From positions 1 to 37,169 of the forward strand of contig CAMDEA010000079.1 of assembly GCA_945893045.1 (NCBI GenBank): a DNA stretch of 37,169 nucleotides. The letters are read 5' to 3'. The DNA is from Planctomyces sp. SH-PL62 (lineage in GTDB: Bacteria; Planctomycetota; Planctomycetia; Planctomycetales; Planctomycetaceae). Below, in pieces: positions 15,881 to 23,288 of this stretch; position 1 is the first letter of the stretch, and the number at the start of each line of letters is the position of its first letter. Position numbers and translations under genes: made by a program. Below the pieces are notes generated by a model that ran no database searches, was not told the DNA's origin, and saw only the letters and a list, made by a program, of their open reading frames with translations.

Positions 15881-17365
15881 TCAGCGAAGTTTCATGATCA
15901 TTCCAATTGCCGTCGCGACGAAAGCAATCAGCAGAACGATTCCAGACAACACTCCGCCCAGCGTCACCCACCAGCGCGTTCGATACAGCGGCGGCAGCGT
16001 CGCGTTGTAGTACGTGGCCAACAGGCAGACGATGCCGACGCCGAGGTTGACCGTGACCAATGCGCCGATTTGAGTCAGTAGATCAAAGCGAAAGCCGCCC
16101 CAGTTCCAGAACTGCGACGACACGAAAAACCACGCGACCAAAATCGTCAGCACTTTGCGAAACGGAATTTGTTTCGCCTCCGGCCGAACGGCGGCGAGTA
16201 GATCGTGTGTCACGCGAGCGACCGCTTCGGGCACGCTGGCGATCGTGCCCCACAAGGCCAGCAGGATGGCGACGTAATACACCGGGACCAGCCATGCGCT
16301 GATTTGTTCCCAGATCACCGCTTGCTTGGTGAGCAGTGCGAATTCCTGACCCGCTCCGGGTGACAGTTGCTTCGGATACAGCACGGTCGCTCCCGCGGAA
16401 AGAAACGCCACCGTAACCGCCAGCAACACGGCGGCTCCGAGCGCCACGTCCCAGCGCAGCGGTGTCAGCAATCGTCGCAGATGCGCGGCTTGCTGCGGAT
16501 CAGCGGGCAAGTGGTCCTGTCTCGACGATTGATTCGCGTAGTCGCGAGCCGTCGCGTTTCCCGCCAAACCCCAGCCGTGCAGGCCGACCCAGCTCGAATA
16601 CGCGATGTAGCCCGACAGGCTGCCACCGACGTAACCGAAGATCGTCGCCAAGTTGAGCGTGTACTCGTTCTTCGCCGCCGGCGGTGCCCAATCGGGCGCA
16701 GGAGGCAAATGCCCGAAGCGGATCGCGCCCCAAAACATCTCGATCAAGTCCGGACCGACGAAGATCGTGGCCGTCGCCGTCCCCACGACCATCAGGCCGC
16801 AGATGATGATCTGCTGTTTCTCCAACGACACGTAACTCGATCCGAGACTCACGGCCAATGCGGCTCCGAGAAAGACCGACGTGATCCCGTTGACCCACAA
16901 CCGCGCGGTGTCGGGATTCGTCAGGCCCAGCGTATCGGCCAGCCCCAACTTCTCCCCCAGCAGGAACACTCCGAGATTGCCGCACGGCTTCGCGATCGCC
17001 GTAAGTCCGGTGGCCAGGATCGCCAGTTCCGCCGCGACAAAGAGCATCAACAACCACCCACGCGGGCCGGGCAACGCGGCCACGCGATGCGCGAACGATT
17101 GACCGGTCACCGCCGTGTAGCGGCCGACGAGATACATCACGAAGCCCGCGCGGATGACGACGCTCAGCACCAGCATCCAAAGCAGTCCGAATGCCGACCA
17201 CGAGCCGAGTCCGCAGACCATGATTGTCTCACCCGCCCCCAACGACAGCGACGCAACCACCGCCGCCGGCCCGAAACTGCCGAGCAATCGCACGCATTTG
17301 CGCAGCGAGAACGGTTCGGCATAGAGTCCCTCCGGCGGCGGAATCTGAATGAGCGGTGCGGTCAT
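15881..17365 (-). CDS. Nramp-superfamily membrane transporter
   Basis: The 494-residue product has about eleven hydrophobic segments and an overall layout like Nramp/SLC11 metal-ion transporters. The first segment reads GSFGPAAVVASLSLGAGETI; canonical Nramps have DPGN there, here replaced by GAGE. The TM6 region GYIAYSSWVGLHGWGLAG has no MPH motif. The substrate may therefore not be Mn or Fe. I start at ATG 17365, which overlaps the TGA of the upstream SDR gene as ATGA and indicates translational coupling; a start 15 nt further upstream is possible. It lies in the middle of the four-gene operon. Confidence 0.75.
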   Translation of the reverse strand: MTAPLIQIPPPEGLYAEPFSLRKCVRLLGSFGPAAVVASLSLGAGETIMVCGLGSWSAFGLLWMLVLSVVIRAGFVMYLVGRYTAVTGQSFAHRVAALPGPRGWLLMLFVAAELAILATGLTAIAKPCGNLGVFLLGEKLGLADTLGLTNPDTARLWVNGITSVFLGAALAVSLGSSYVSLEKQQIIICGLMVVGTATATIFVGPDLIEMFWGAIRFGHLPPAPDWAPPAAKNEYTLNLATIFGYVGGSLSGYIAYSSWVGLHGWGLAGNATARDYANQSSRQDHLPADPQQAAHLRRLLTPLRWDVALGAAVLLAVTVAFLSAGATVLYPKQLSPGAGQEFALLTKQAVIWEQISAWLVPVYYVAILLALWGTIASVPEAVARVTHDLLAAVRPEAKQIPFRKVLTILVAWFFVSSQFWNWGGFRFDLLTQIGALVTVNLGVGIVCLLATYYNATLPPLYRTRWWVTLGGVLSGIVLLIAFVATAIGMIMKLR

Positions 17366-18108
17366 GAACGGCCTCCGCACGCCACGATCGTTTGGCCGGT
17401 GACGAAGCTCGAATCTTCCGACAGCAGAAACCGCACGACATTGGCGATCTCATCCGGTTCGGCCATGCGTCCCAGTGGCGTGGCGGCGATCAACCGCGCG
17501 ACCGCGTCCGGATTCGCCGATTGAGCGAGATCGGTATTGGTCAGTCCTGGCGCGACGCAGTTGACTCGCACATGCGGCGCGAACGCTGCTGCGCTATGTC
17601 GCGTGAAGGCGATCACGGCCGCCTTCGTCGTCGCGTAATCAATCATGTCCGGCTTGAGCACCTTCGCGGCCAGCGACGAGACATTCACGATCCGCCCAAA
17701 GCCGCGCGCGATCATCTCGTCCTTGACCGCCCAAGTCACCAGAAACGGCCCATCCACATTGACCGCAAACATCTCACGCCATCGCGCGTACGACACCGCC
17801 GTGTGCGGCTTCGATTCGGCGATGCCGGCGTTGTTGACCAGTAGATCCACCGGCCCCAACTCGCGCCGCACCGTGTCGATCATCCGCCGCACATCCGCCT
17901 CGTTCGACACATCTGCCTGAACGGCGATGACTCGTTCCGCATCGGCTTCAATCAACCGCACGGTCTCCTCGGCCGCCGCCGTGTGTCGCTGATAATTCAC
18001 CGCGACCCGCGCACCCTGAGCAGCCAACATCCGGCAGACCGCCCGCCCGATGCCGCGTGCGCCGCCTGTGACCAGAGCCGTTCGACCCGCGAAGAGTTGA
18101 TTGGGCAT
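17362..18108 (-). CDS. Short-chain dehydrogenase/reductase (FabG-like)
   Basis: This is a classical SDR of 248 residues. It has the cofactor loop TGGARGIG (14-21), NNAG (92-95), catalytic Ser near 144-145, and Tyr158/Lys162 in DYATTKAA. It ends with FVTGQTIVACGG, typical of FabG-like proteins. NAD(P)-dependent oxidation or reduction of an alcohol/ketone is expected; the substrate is unknown. I start at ATG 18108 (MPNQLFAGRTALVTGG). The open frame upstream merely reads through an A+T-rich repeat (peptide ISNLKFQIG). Its stop overlaps the transporter start by ATGA. Confidence 0.9.
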   Translation of the reverse strand: MPNQLFAGRTALVTGGARGIGRAVCRMLAAQGARVAVNYQRHTAAAEETVRLIEADAERVIAVQADVSNEADVRRMIDTVRRELGPVDLLVNNAGIAESKPHTAVSYARWREMFAVNVDGPFLVTWAVKDEMIARGFGRIVNVSSLAAKVLKPDMIDYATTKAAVIAFTRHSAAAFAPHVRVNCVAPGLTNTDLAQSANPDAVARLIAATPLGRMAEPDEIANVVRFLLSEDSSFVTGQTIVACGGRS

Positions 18109-18120
18109 TGATTCATTTCC

Positions 18121-18147
18121 GATTTGAAATTTGAGATTTGAAATCCC
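18121..18147. repeat. A+T-rich repeat upstream of the SDR gene
   Basis: GATTTGAAATTTGAGATTTG followed by AAATCCC belongs to the same family as 7731-7769 and 31258-31300. It lies in the 47-nt gap between the ceramidase-like gene and the SDR, and would add a spurious N-terminal extension if an upstream start were annotated. Confidence 0.75.
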
Positions 18148-18155
18148 CCGCTGAG

Positions 18156-19598
18156 TCACAGCTCTGCCAACATTTCCAGCGTCGTCTCAATCACGGTCGG
18201 AGCCCATTCAGGCGTGAGCTGTGAGGCCAACAAATAGTTGTAGTGTGACTCGACAACTTCCATGCCTCCTTCGGCGAACGCTTCGGGAGGTGGGATGTAA
18301 CCGATGCAGCCGTTGCTGTAACCGAGAAACATGGTGTGCGGCAGTGGCGAGCGGCGTTTGATTTCCAGCCCCAGTTCGGTCAGCGGTTCGGCCGAGACGG
18401 TCGCGATGCCGATGTCATTGATCCGCATCGCCCACAGTTCAATTTCGCGAGACACGATGCGATGGCCGGCCGAGACGAGCTGATGACGTTGCTCGGCCCA
18501 GGCGAACATCCGCTGCGAGACGTGCTTTGCTCCGAGAGAACTTCCAGCGAACGCTGTGTCACGCGCCGCGCGCGTCCGAGCGAGGTCCGACTCGGCCGTT
18601 GCCAGATCAGGCAGCGGTGCCAGCGGCAGATTCAATCGGCGACGTGTCACCGACAAATGCTGGATCGTGGATTGCGGAGTCGGTTCGTAATCCCACGTCG
18701 AGATCGCCGCGACCGACCTCACGATCCGTCGCGGTCCGCGCTGGTTGTGCGTCCGAATCTGCGCCCACACCTTCAGCGTTTCGCCGCCGAGCATCAGGCC
18801 GAGCCGCTGCATGTCCTCGAATTGCTCCGGTCCGCCGCTGCCGATGCCGCAGGCCGGGTTGATGTTGCCCGCCGCGCCTTGCAGGAACAGCGACGGAGCA
18901 CCGATCGCCGGCTCGATCAATTCGCGAGCCGGCCCAATGAAGTCCGGCGAATACGACAACGTCTTCGGACCCAGCACGACGGTATGACACGCCGCCGACA
19001 TCACCACCGCCAGCGGCTTGCCAGTGAGATCGTCGATGCGGATCACATCCACCGAGCGATCAATCGGCCCGCTCAAATTCTCGCCGATGATGATGCCACC
19101 ATCCGGCATTTGTTCGCGACGATTCACTCCCAGCGGTGCCGCCCCGCGCCCGCTCCCCAATCGCGCCGGTTGCCGCTTCGACCAAGCCGCGCTCGCCGCG
19201 CCGATCAACACGTCTTCCAGGTGTTCGACATACCGTTCTTGCAGTTCGCGTTGCGGTGAGTCTTCCTGCTGCCAGCCGGGAAACATCGGACCCAAATGCG
19301 TGTGACTGCCGTTGAGCAACACGCTCTCACCCGGAATCCCCAGCCGCTGACCGATCGCAGCGCGGATGCGATCGGAATACGTCATCGGCACGAACAACAG
19401 ATCCAATCCCACGATCACAACGCTCGTCGCGCCGTCAGACAGCACGAGCACCGTCGCCGTCAGTTCGCGTTCAACGTCCCGCGAGCAGCCCTCCTGAACC
19501 GTGTAACCCAGCAGCCGAACCCCAATTGGTGGCGTGATGATCACTCGCGCCACGCCGGCCAACAGGAGACGGCCCTCGCCAGAAAAATCGGACATCAT
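18156..19598 (-). CDS. Neutral/alkaline ceramidase N-domain-like protein
   Basis: The 480-residue product begins (after a short leader) LLAGVARVIITPPIGVRLLGY and contains VVIVGLDLLFVP, NGSHTHLGPMFPG and SAACHTVVLGP. These correspond to the metal-binding His regions of the neutral ceramidase N-terminal domain. Where characterised ceramidases have a nucleophilic Ser after GD (GDVSPN), this protein has GAAGNINPACG, so amidase activity on ceramide is doubtful. No clear signal peptide is seen. Start is ATG 19598 or 19595. It is the first gene of a tight minus-strand operon with SDR, transporter and aminotransferase, suggesting uptake and breakdown or modification of an amino-alcohol or amide compound. 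Confidence 0.78.
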   Translation of the reverse strand: MMSDFSGEGRLLLAGVARVIITPPIGVRLLGYTVQEGCSRDVERELTATVLVLSDGATSVVIVGLDLLFVPMTYSDRIRAAIGQRLGIPGESVLLNGSHTHLGPMFPGWQQEDSPQRELQERYVEHLEDVLIGAASAAWSKRQPARLGSGRGAAPLGVNRREQMPDGGIIIGENLSGPIDRSVDVIRIDDLTGKPLAVVMSAACHTVVLGPKTLSYSPDFIGPARELIEPAIGAPSLFLQGAAGNINPACGIGSGGPEQFEDMQRLGLMLGGETLKVWAQIRTHNQRGPRRIVRSVAAISTWDYEPTPQSTIQHLSVTRRRLNLPLAPLPDLATAESDLARTRAARDTAFAGSSLGAKHVSQRMFAWAEQRHQLVSAGHRIVSREIELWAMRINDIGIATVSAEPLTELGLEIKRRSPLPHTMFLGYSNGCIGYIPPPEAFAEGGMEVVESHYNYLLASQLTPEWAPTVIETTLEMLAEL

Positions 19599-19806
19599 TC
19601 GACCTCGGAATCAGAGATGGAAAACGTGACCGGACCGAACTGTTTCGAGAACACTAATCCGGCTTCAGCGTTCCTGAAATCCAGCGAGGCATCGCCGCAC
19701 GGCCATGCCATTGGTCACGTCAACCATGTCGGCTCGGCATTGGGAAACCGAGTTCCAAGCGAATGAGGACGAACCGCTTGTGATTTTCCCGATTCGTGAA
19801 AACGAA

Positions 19807-19831
19807 AAAGCCCCGGTGTGTCCGGGGCTTT
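19807..19831 (-). terminator. Intrinsic terminator downstream of tRNA-Leu
   Basis: On the minus strand, AAGCCCCGG pairs with CCGGGGCTT around a short loop and is followed by a T-rich run (TTTTTCGTTTT). It lies about 55 nt beyond the tRNA 3' end and is the clearest rho-independent terminator in the window. Confidence 0.85.
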
Positions 19832-19885
19832 CAGGTCAAATCACGTCGATGACCGGCTCGCACGATTTCAGGAGCAATTTCTCAG

Positions 19886-19971
19886 TGCCCAGGAGAGGAC
19901 TCGAACCTCCATGACCGGTAAAGGTCGCTAGGTCCTGAACCTAGTGCGTCTGCCAATTCCGCCACCTGGGC
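19886..19971 (-). tRNA. tRNA-Leu (anticodon CAG)
   Basis: The 86-nt gene on the minus strand has a perfect 7-bp acceptor stem (GCCCAGG with CCTGGGC) and discriminator A. The anticodon arm is CTAGG-TTCAGGA-CCTAG, giving anticodon CAG, and there is a long class II variable arm and a TpsiC arm with GGTTCGAGTCC. The 3' CCA is not encoded. It reads CUG leucine codons. A terminator follows at 19807-19831. Confidence 0.95.
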
Positions 19972-19988
19972 TGGTGTGCGAGGGCGGG

Positions 19989-20017
19989 AGAATATGTAGT
20001 TGAGTGAGTGTCAGCAA
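19989..20017 (-). promoter_or_regulatory. Possible promoter of tRNA-Leu
   Basis: On the minus strand TTGCTG (20012-20017), a 17-base spacer and TATTCT (19989-19994) lie just upstream of the tRNA. Initiation would fall about 10 nt before the mature 5' end. Both boxes are only partial matches, so this is tentative. Confidence 0.35.
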
Positions 20018-20064
20018 GCGACGTTGCGAAGTGTCGATGATTCATGGCCGCAACAGATCGCGGC

Positions 20065-20928
20065 TCAGAATTTGTGGCCTTCTTGGGGACCGTGCTTCGT
20101 CAGCGTGAGAACTTCCGGGCCGCGTTCGGTCATCAAAATCGTGTGCTCGAATTGAGCGGAGAGGCGGCGGTCTTGAGTGCGGACGGTCCAGCCGTCCGAC
20201 TTGTCGATTTCGGTTTTCCAATTCCCTTCGTTGAGCATTGGTTCGATCGTCAGGCAGGTGCCGGGGCGAATGACCGCTTTGCCGGATTGCAGATCGGGGA
20301 AGTGCGGGACGCCCGGCTCTTGATGGAAACTTCGGCCGACTCCGTGGCCTTGGAATTCGCGGACGATCTCGTAGCCCTGATCCTTCGAGAAGCGATAGAT
20401 CGCACGGCCGATGTCGATGACTCGGCCAAACGGTTTGATCGCGTGGATGCCGATCCAGAGCGCGTCGAAGGCCGCTTGCACGAGACGTTTCACATGCGGT
20501 GCGACTTCGCCGATCAAAAATGTTTCGGAAGAGTCTCCGTGCCAGCCGTTGACGATGCTCGTCAGGTCGATGTTGACGATGTCCCCTGCTCTCAAAACGT
20601 AGTCATCGGGGATGCCGTGGCAGACGACTTCGTTGACGCTGGTGCAGACGGTATTGGGATAGCCGTTGTAGCCCAGGCAGGCCGGGGTATGGCCGTGCTG
20701 GATGGTGTAATCGTAGGCCAGTTGGTCGATCTCACCGGTGGAGATTCCTGGCCGGACGTGCGGACGCAGAAAGTCCATAACCTCGGCGTTGAAACGGCAG
20801 GCGGCTCTTAGGGAATCGCGGTCCGCGTGAGTGGCGTAAATCGGAATTTTGGCAAGCGGCCCGGTGGTCGGACGCAGCATTGGGCCTCGGAAGGAAGTCA
20901 CACCTAGTCCTCGAAGAAAATTGAACAT
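20065..20928 (-). CDS. map: Methionine aminopeptidase, type I
   Basis: This enzyme removes the initiator Met from new proteins. The five metal ligands are visible: Asp121 and Asp132 in NIDLTSIVNGWHGDSS, His195 in FQGHGVG, Glu229 in TIEPML and Glu261 in QFEHTI. The substrate-binding His104 (VCHGIP) is also present. The spacing matches the E. coli enzyme. The 287-residue product has about 25 extra N-terminal residues. No good ribosome-binding site precedes ATG 20928, and ATG 20880 (MLRPTTGP) with GAGG upstream may be the true start. It lies outside the ribosomal operon and may be read toward tRNA-Leu. Confidence 0.94.
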   Translation of the reverse strand: MFNFLRGLGVTSFRGPMLRPTTGPLAKIPIYATHADRDSLRAACRFNAEVMDFLRPHVRPGISTGEIDQLAYDYTIQHGHTPACLGYNGYPNTVCTSVNEVVCHGIPDDYVLRAGDIVNIDLTSIVNGWHGDSSETFLIGEVAPHVKRLVQAAFDALWIGIHAIKPFGRVIDIGRAIYRFSKDQGYEIVREFQGHGVGRSFHQEPGVPHFPDLQSGKAVIRPGTCLTIEPMLNEGNWKTEIDKSDGWTVRTQDRRLSAQFEHTILMTERGPEVLTLTKHGPQEGHKF

Positions 20929-21049
20929 TTGGAGGCATCATTGTTGTGGCGTTCCATCGGCTTCGCAACCTTGCCATCACGGCTTGATGTTCGCTCGCGG
21001 TTTGTCAGAAAACGACGTGCGACGTACCCCGTTGCCCGACGGAATCATT

Positions 21050-21065
21050 CTGGGCGTTCGCCCAG
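21050..21065. repeat. Small hairpin in the map-apbE divergent region
   Basis: CTGGGCGTTCGCCCAG forms a perfect 6-bp stem with a GTTC loop about 70 nt upstream of apbE. It could be a regulatory or repeat element; I see no further support. Confidence 0.4.
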
Positions 21066-21135
21066 GAATTCGAGCGTGACTACACTGCTTCATCGTCAGC
21101 CCGCGAGTTCAACTCAATTTTCTGAGGTCTCCATA

Positions 21136-22152
21136 ATGTCTCTCAGTCGGCGCAGGTTCTTGAGTTTGTCGTTGGGCGGCGGCGCAGTGTTCGCCGCCGC
21201 AGGATTCGCTTGGCGTGAGTCTGAGCGACTGGCCTCCAAAAACGTCGTGACCCGACTGGCGTGGGCTCTCGGCTCCAACGTCTCAATGACGGTGATGGGA
21301 TTGCCAACCGATCGAGCGGAGCGAGCGCTCGACGCGGCCTTTGCGGAACTCGAATTGGTCGAGCAGGTGATGAGTCTGTATCGGCCAGACAGTCAGCTCT
21401 GTCGGCTGAACCGCGACCGAGTGCTCGACAATCCGCATCCGTATTTATTGACCGTGCTGGCGACGGCTGAGCAGACATCCCGGCAATCGGACGGCGCGTT
21501 CGACATCACCGTGCAGCCGCTGTGGGACTTGTTCGCGGCGTGTCAGAAGCAAGGCCGGTTGCCGACCAACTCGCAGATTGTCGCTGCTCGTGCCCGCGTC
21601 GATTGGCGAGCGGTCGAAGTTTCGCGGGAACACATTCAGCTTCGAGCACCGGCAACAGCGATCACACTCAATGGGATCGCTCAAGGCTTTGCGGCCGATC
21701 GCGCGATTGCGGCGCTGCGCGATCATGGCGTCAAACACGCGCTGGTGAACTCTGGTGAGATCGGATGCCTCGGCCGCAAGCCGGACGGACACGATTGGAC
21801 GGTCGGCGTTCAGCATCCACGCGAGCCAGATGCCTTTGCCGCGCTGACCGAGCTGCAAGGCCGCTCGCTGGCGACCTCCGGCGATTACGAGACGACGTTC
21901 TCGGCAGACTTTTCCAAGAATCACATTTTCGATCCGCGCACCGGCCAATCGCCGAGCGAACTCGCCAGTGTCAGCATCGCCGCGCCGACGGCCATGCAAG
22001 CCGACGCGCTCAGTACGGCCGCGATGGTCCTGGGCGCGGAGAAGTCGCTGGCGTTGATTGACTCGGTGGCGGACGTCGATGCCCACTTCGTTCTCAAAGA
22101 GGGTCGATCGCTTCACACAAAAGGTTTTCCGTTCACAGAAAAAACGGCATAA
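21136..22152 (+). CDS. apbE: FAD:protein FMN transferase (ApbE), Tat-exported
   Basis: ApbE transfers FMN from FAD to a Thr/Ser of target proteins on the outer side of the membrane. The 338-residue product starts MSLSRRRFLSLSLGGGAVFA, a Tat signal with an RRRFL core and hydrophobic stretch. It then has the family motifs SDGAFDITVQPLWDL, INGIAQG-like TLNGIAQGFAAD, VNSGEIGCLG, ATSGDYETTF and HIFDPRTG, and the C-terminal AMQADALSTAAMVLG. I start at ATG 21136; upstream reading is spurious. The next gene encodes an exported protein with a flavinylation motif, its likely substrate, and the polyferredoxin after that completes the module. Confidence 0.93.
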   Translation: MSLSRRRFLSLSLGGGAVFAAAGFAWRESERLASKNVVTRLAWALGSNVSMTVMGLPTDRAERALDAAFAELELVEQVMSLYRPDSQLCRLNRDRVLDNPHPYLLTVLATAEQTSRQSDGAFDITVQPLWDLFAACQKQGRLPTNSQIVAARARVDWRAVEVSREHIQLRAPATAITLNGIAQGFAADRAIAALRDHGVKHALVNSGEIGCLGRKPDGHDWTVGVQHPREPDAFAALTELQGRSLATSGDYETTFSADFSKNHIFDPRTGQSPSELASVSIAAPTAMQADALSTAAMVLGAEKSLALIDSVADVDAHFVLKEGRSLHTKGFPFTEKTA

Positions 22153-22202
22153 CGGCGATCGCCGACAGCCGTGTTACTGTTTTTCTTTTGGAAGATTTTG
22201 AC

Positions 22203-23285
22203 ATGCTGAAAACACTGACGATGCTTGTACTGATTGGACTGCTGGCCGTGACCACAACGGCTCAGGACTCAAAGAAGTCCAGCACGCGAGCGGAAATCGA
22301 CGCGCTGATCGACCGCGTCGGCAAGACGCCCCCCGATTGGTTCAAGGACACGCCGTTGAATTATCCGAAGTCGCTCGACCTGACTTGGCCGATGAAGCCG
22401 CCTCCGGGTTGGGACAACCAAAAGAACGTCGGCCAGTTCGTGTGGGACGTCGTCAACCCGAACCCCAATCGCTGGCGCGAGGGGGTCAAGCTGATGCACC
22501 ACTTGCTGACGCTACACAAGGACGACCCCGATAAGCGCGAGCGAGCGATGTTGACGCTCTGCCACATGTATCACGACTTGTTGGAAGACTACGCCCGTGC
22601 GGCGTTCTGGTATCGAGCCGTCGGCGTCGAGAAAGACCCGACCGAGTACGCGCGGTCGGCCGTGATTCTCGCCGAATGTTACTGGCGGTTGGGCTATCGC
22701 GACGAAGCGTTGAAACTGCTCGCCAAGACGCCGCCGGGGTTGATGCACGCGACGTTGCTCGGCAGCTTGGGTGAGACCGACCGCGCGATCTCGATGGCGC
22801 TCGTGGAGACGAACGATGATCCCTACGGCTCGGCGACGCTGGCGGCGGCCGATATCTGCCGGCTTGCGGGCCGCTATCCGGAAGCGTTGAAGCACTACCA
22901 GACGGTGCTCGACATTGAAGTCCCGGCCAAGAACCCCAACGGCTGGCTAGTGAGAAATCGCAACCGAGCCTCCGCGAACGTCACGGCGATCAAAGCGTTT
23001 GAACTGTTCGATCCGAAGAGCGTCCCCGACGGCAAGTACGTCGCCAGCAGTCAGGGCTACGAGGCTCAAGTCGAAGTGACTGTCACGATGAAGTCCGGCC
23101 GCATCGCCGATGTCGCCGTGACCAAGCATCGCGAGAAACAATTTTACTCAGCGATCAGCGACACGAGCGCCAAGATCATCGCCAAGCAAAGCGTGAAGGG
23201 AGTCGATACCACCAGCAACGCCACGATCACCTCTGAAGCGATCATCAACGCGACCGCGAAGGCGCTGGCGGAGCGTAAGAAGTAA
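22203..23285 (+). CDS. Exported TPR-like protein with C-terminal FMN-binding domain
   Basis: The 360-residue product has an N-terminal signal peptide (MLKTLTMLVLIGLLAVTTTA). A helical, TPR-like middle follows, with regularly spaced short repeats such as ILAECYWRLGYRDEALKLL and ADICRLAGRYPEALKHYQTV. A C-terminal FMN-binding domain like NqrC/RnfG ends the protein. The motif DTTSNATITS at its end fits ApbE-type flavinylation, with FMN expected on Thr341. The start ATG 22203 has GGAAG upstream; an earlier TTG is unlikely. It lies 50 nt after apbE and only 3 nt before the Fe-S gene, so the three are probably co-transcribed and act as an electron relay outside the cytoplasmic membrane. Confidence 0.82.
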   Translation: MLKTLTMLVLIGLLAVTTTAQDSKKSSTRAEIDALIDRVGKTPPDWFKDTPLNYPKSLDLTWPMKPPPGWDNQKNVGQFVWDVVNPNPNRWREGVKLMHHLLTLHKDDPDKRERAMLTLCHMYHDLLEDYARAAFWYRAVGVEKDPTEYARSAVILAECYWRLGYRDEALKLLAKTPPGLMHATLLGSLGETDRAISMALVETNDDPYGSATLAAADICRLAGRYPEALKHYQTVLDIEVPAKNPNGWLVRNRNRASANVTAIKAFELFDPKSVPDGKYVASSQGYEAQVEVTVTMKSGRIADVAVTKHREKQFYSAISDTSAKIIAKQSVKGVDTTSNATITSEAIINATAKALAERKK

Positions 23286-23288
23286 CTC

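Noticed and set aside
14569..15897. Long plus-strand frame opposite the aminotransferase
   Set aside because: Composition is Arg/His/Pro-rich with no recognisable motif, whereas the minus strand encodes a complete PLP enzyme.
16367..17524. Long plus-strand frame opposite the transporter and SDR genes
   Set aside because: Shadow frame: Arg/Gln-rich, spans two unrelated genes, no ribosome-binding site.
17362..18159. Longer SDR start giving MTQRGISNLKFQIG
   Set aside because: The extra residues are encoded by the A+T-rich repeat at 18121-18147 and overlap the upstream gene; the SDR fold begins after MPNQLFAGR.
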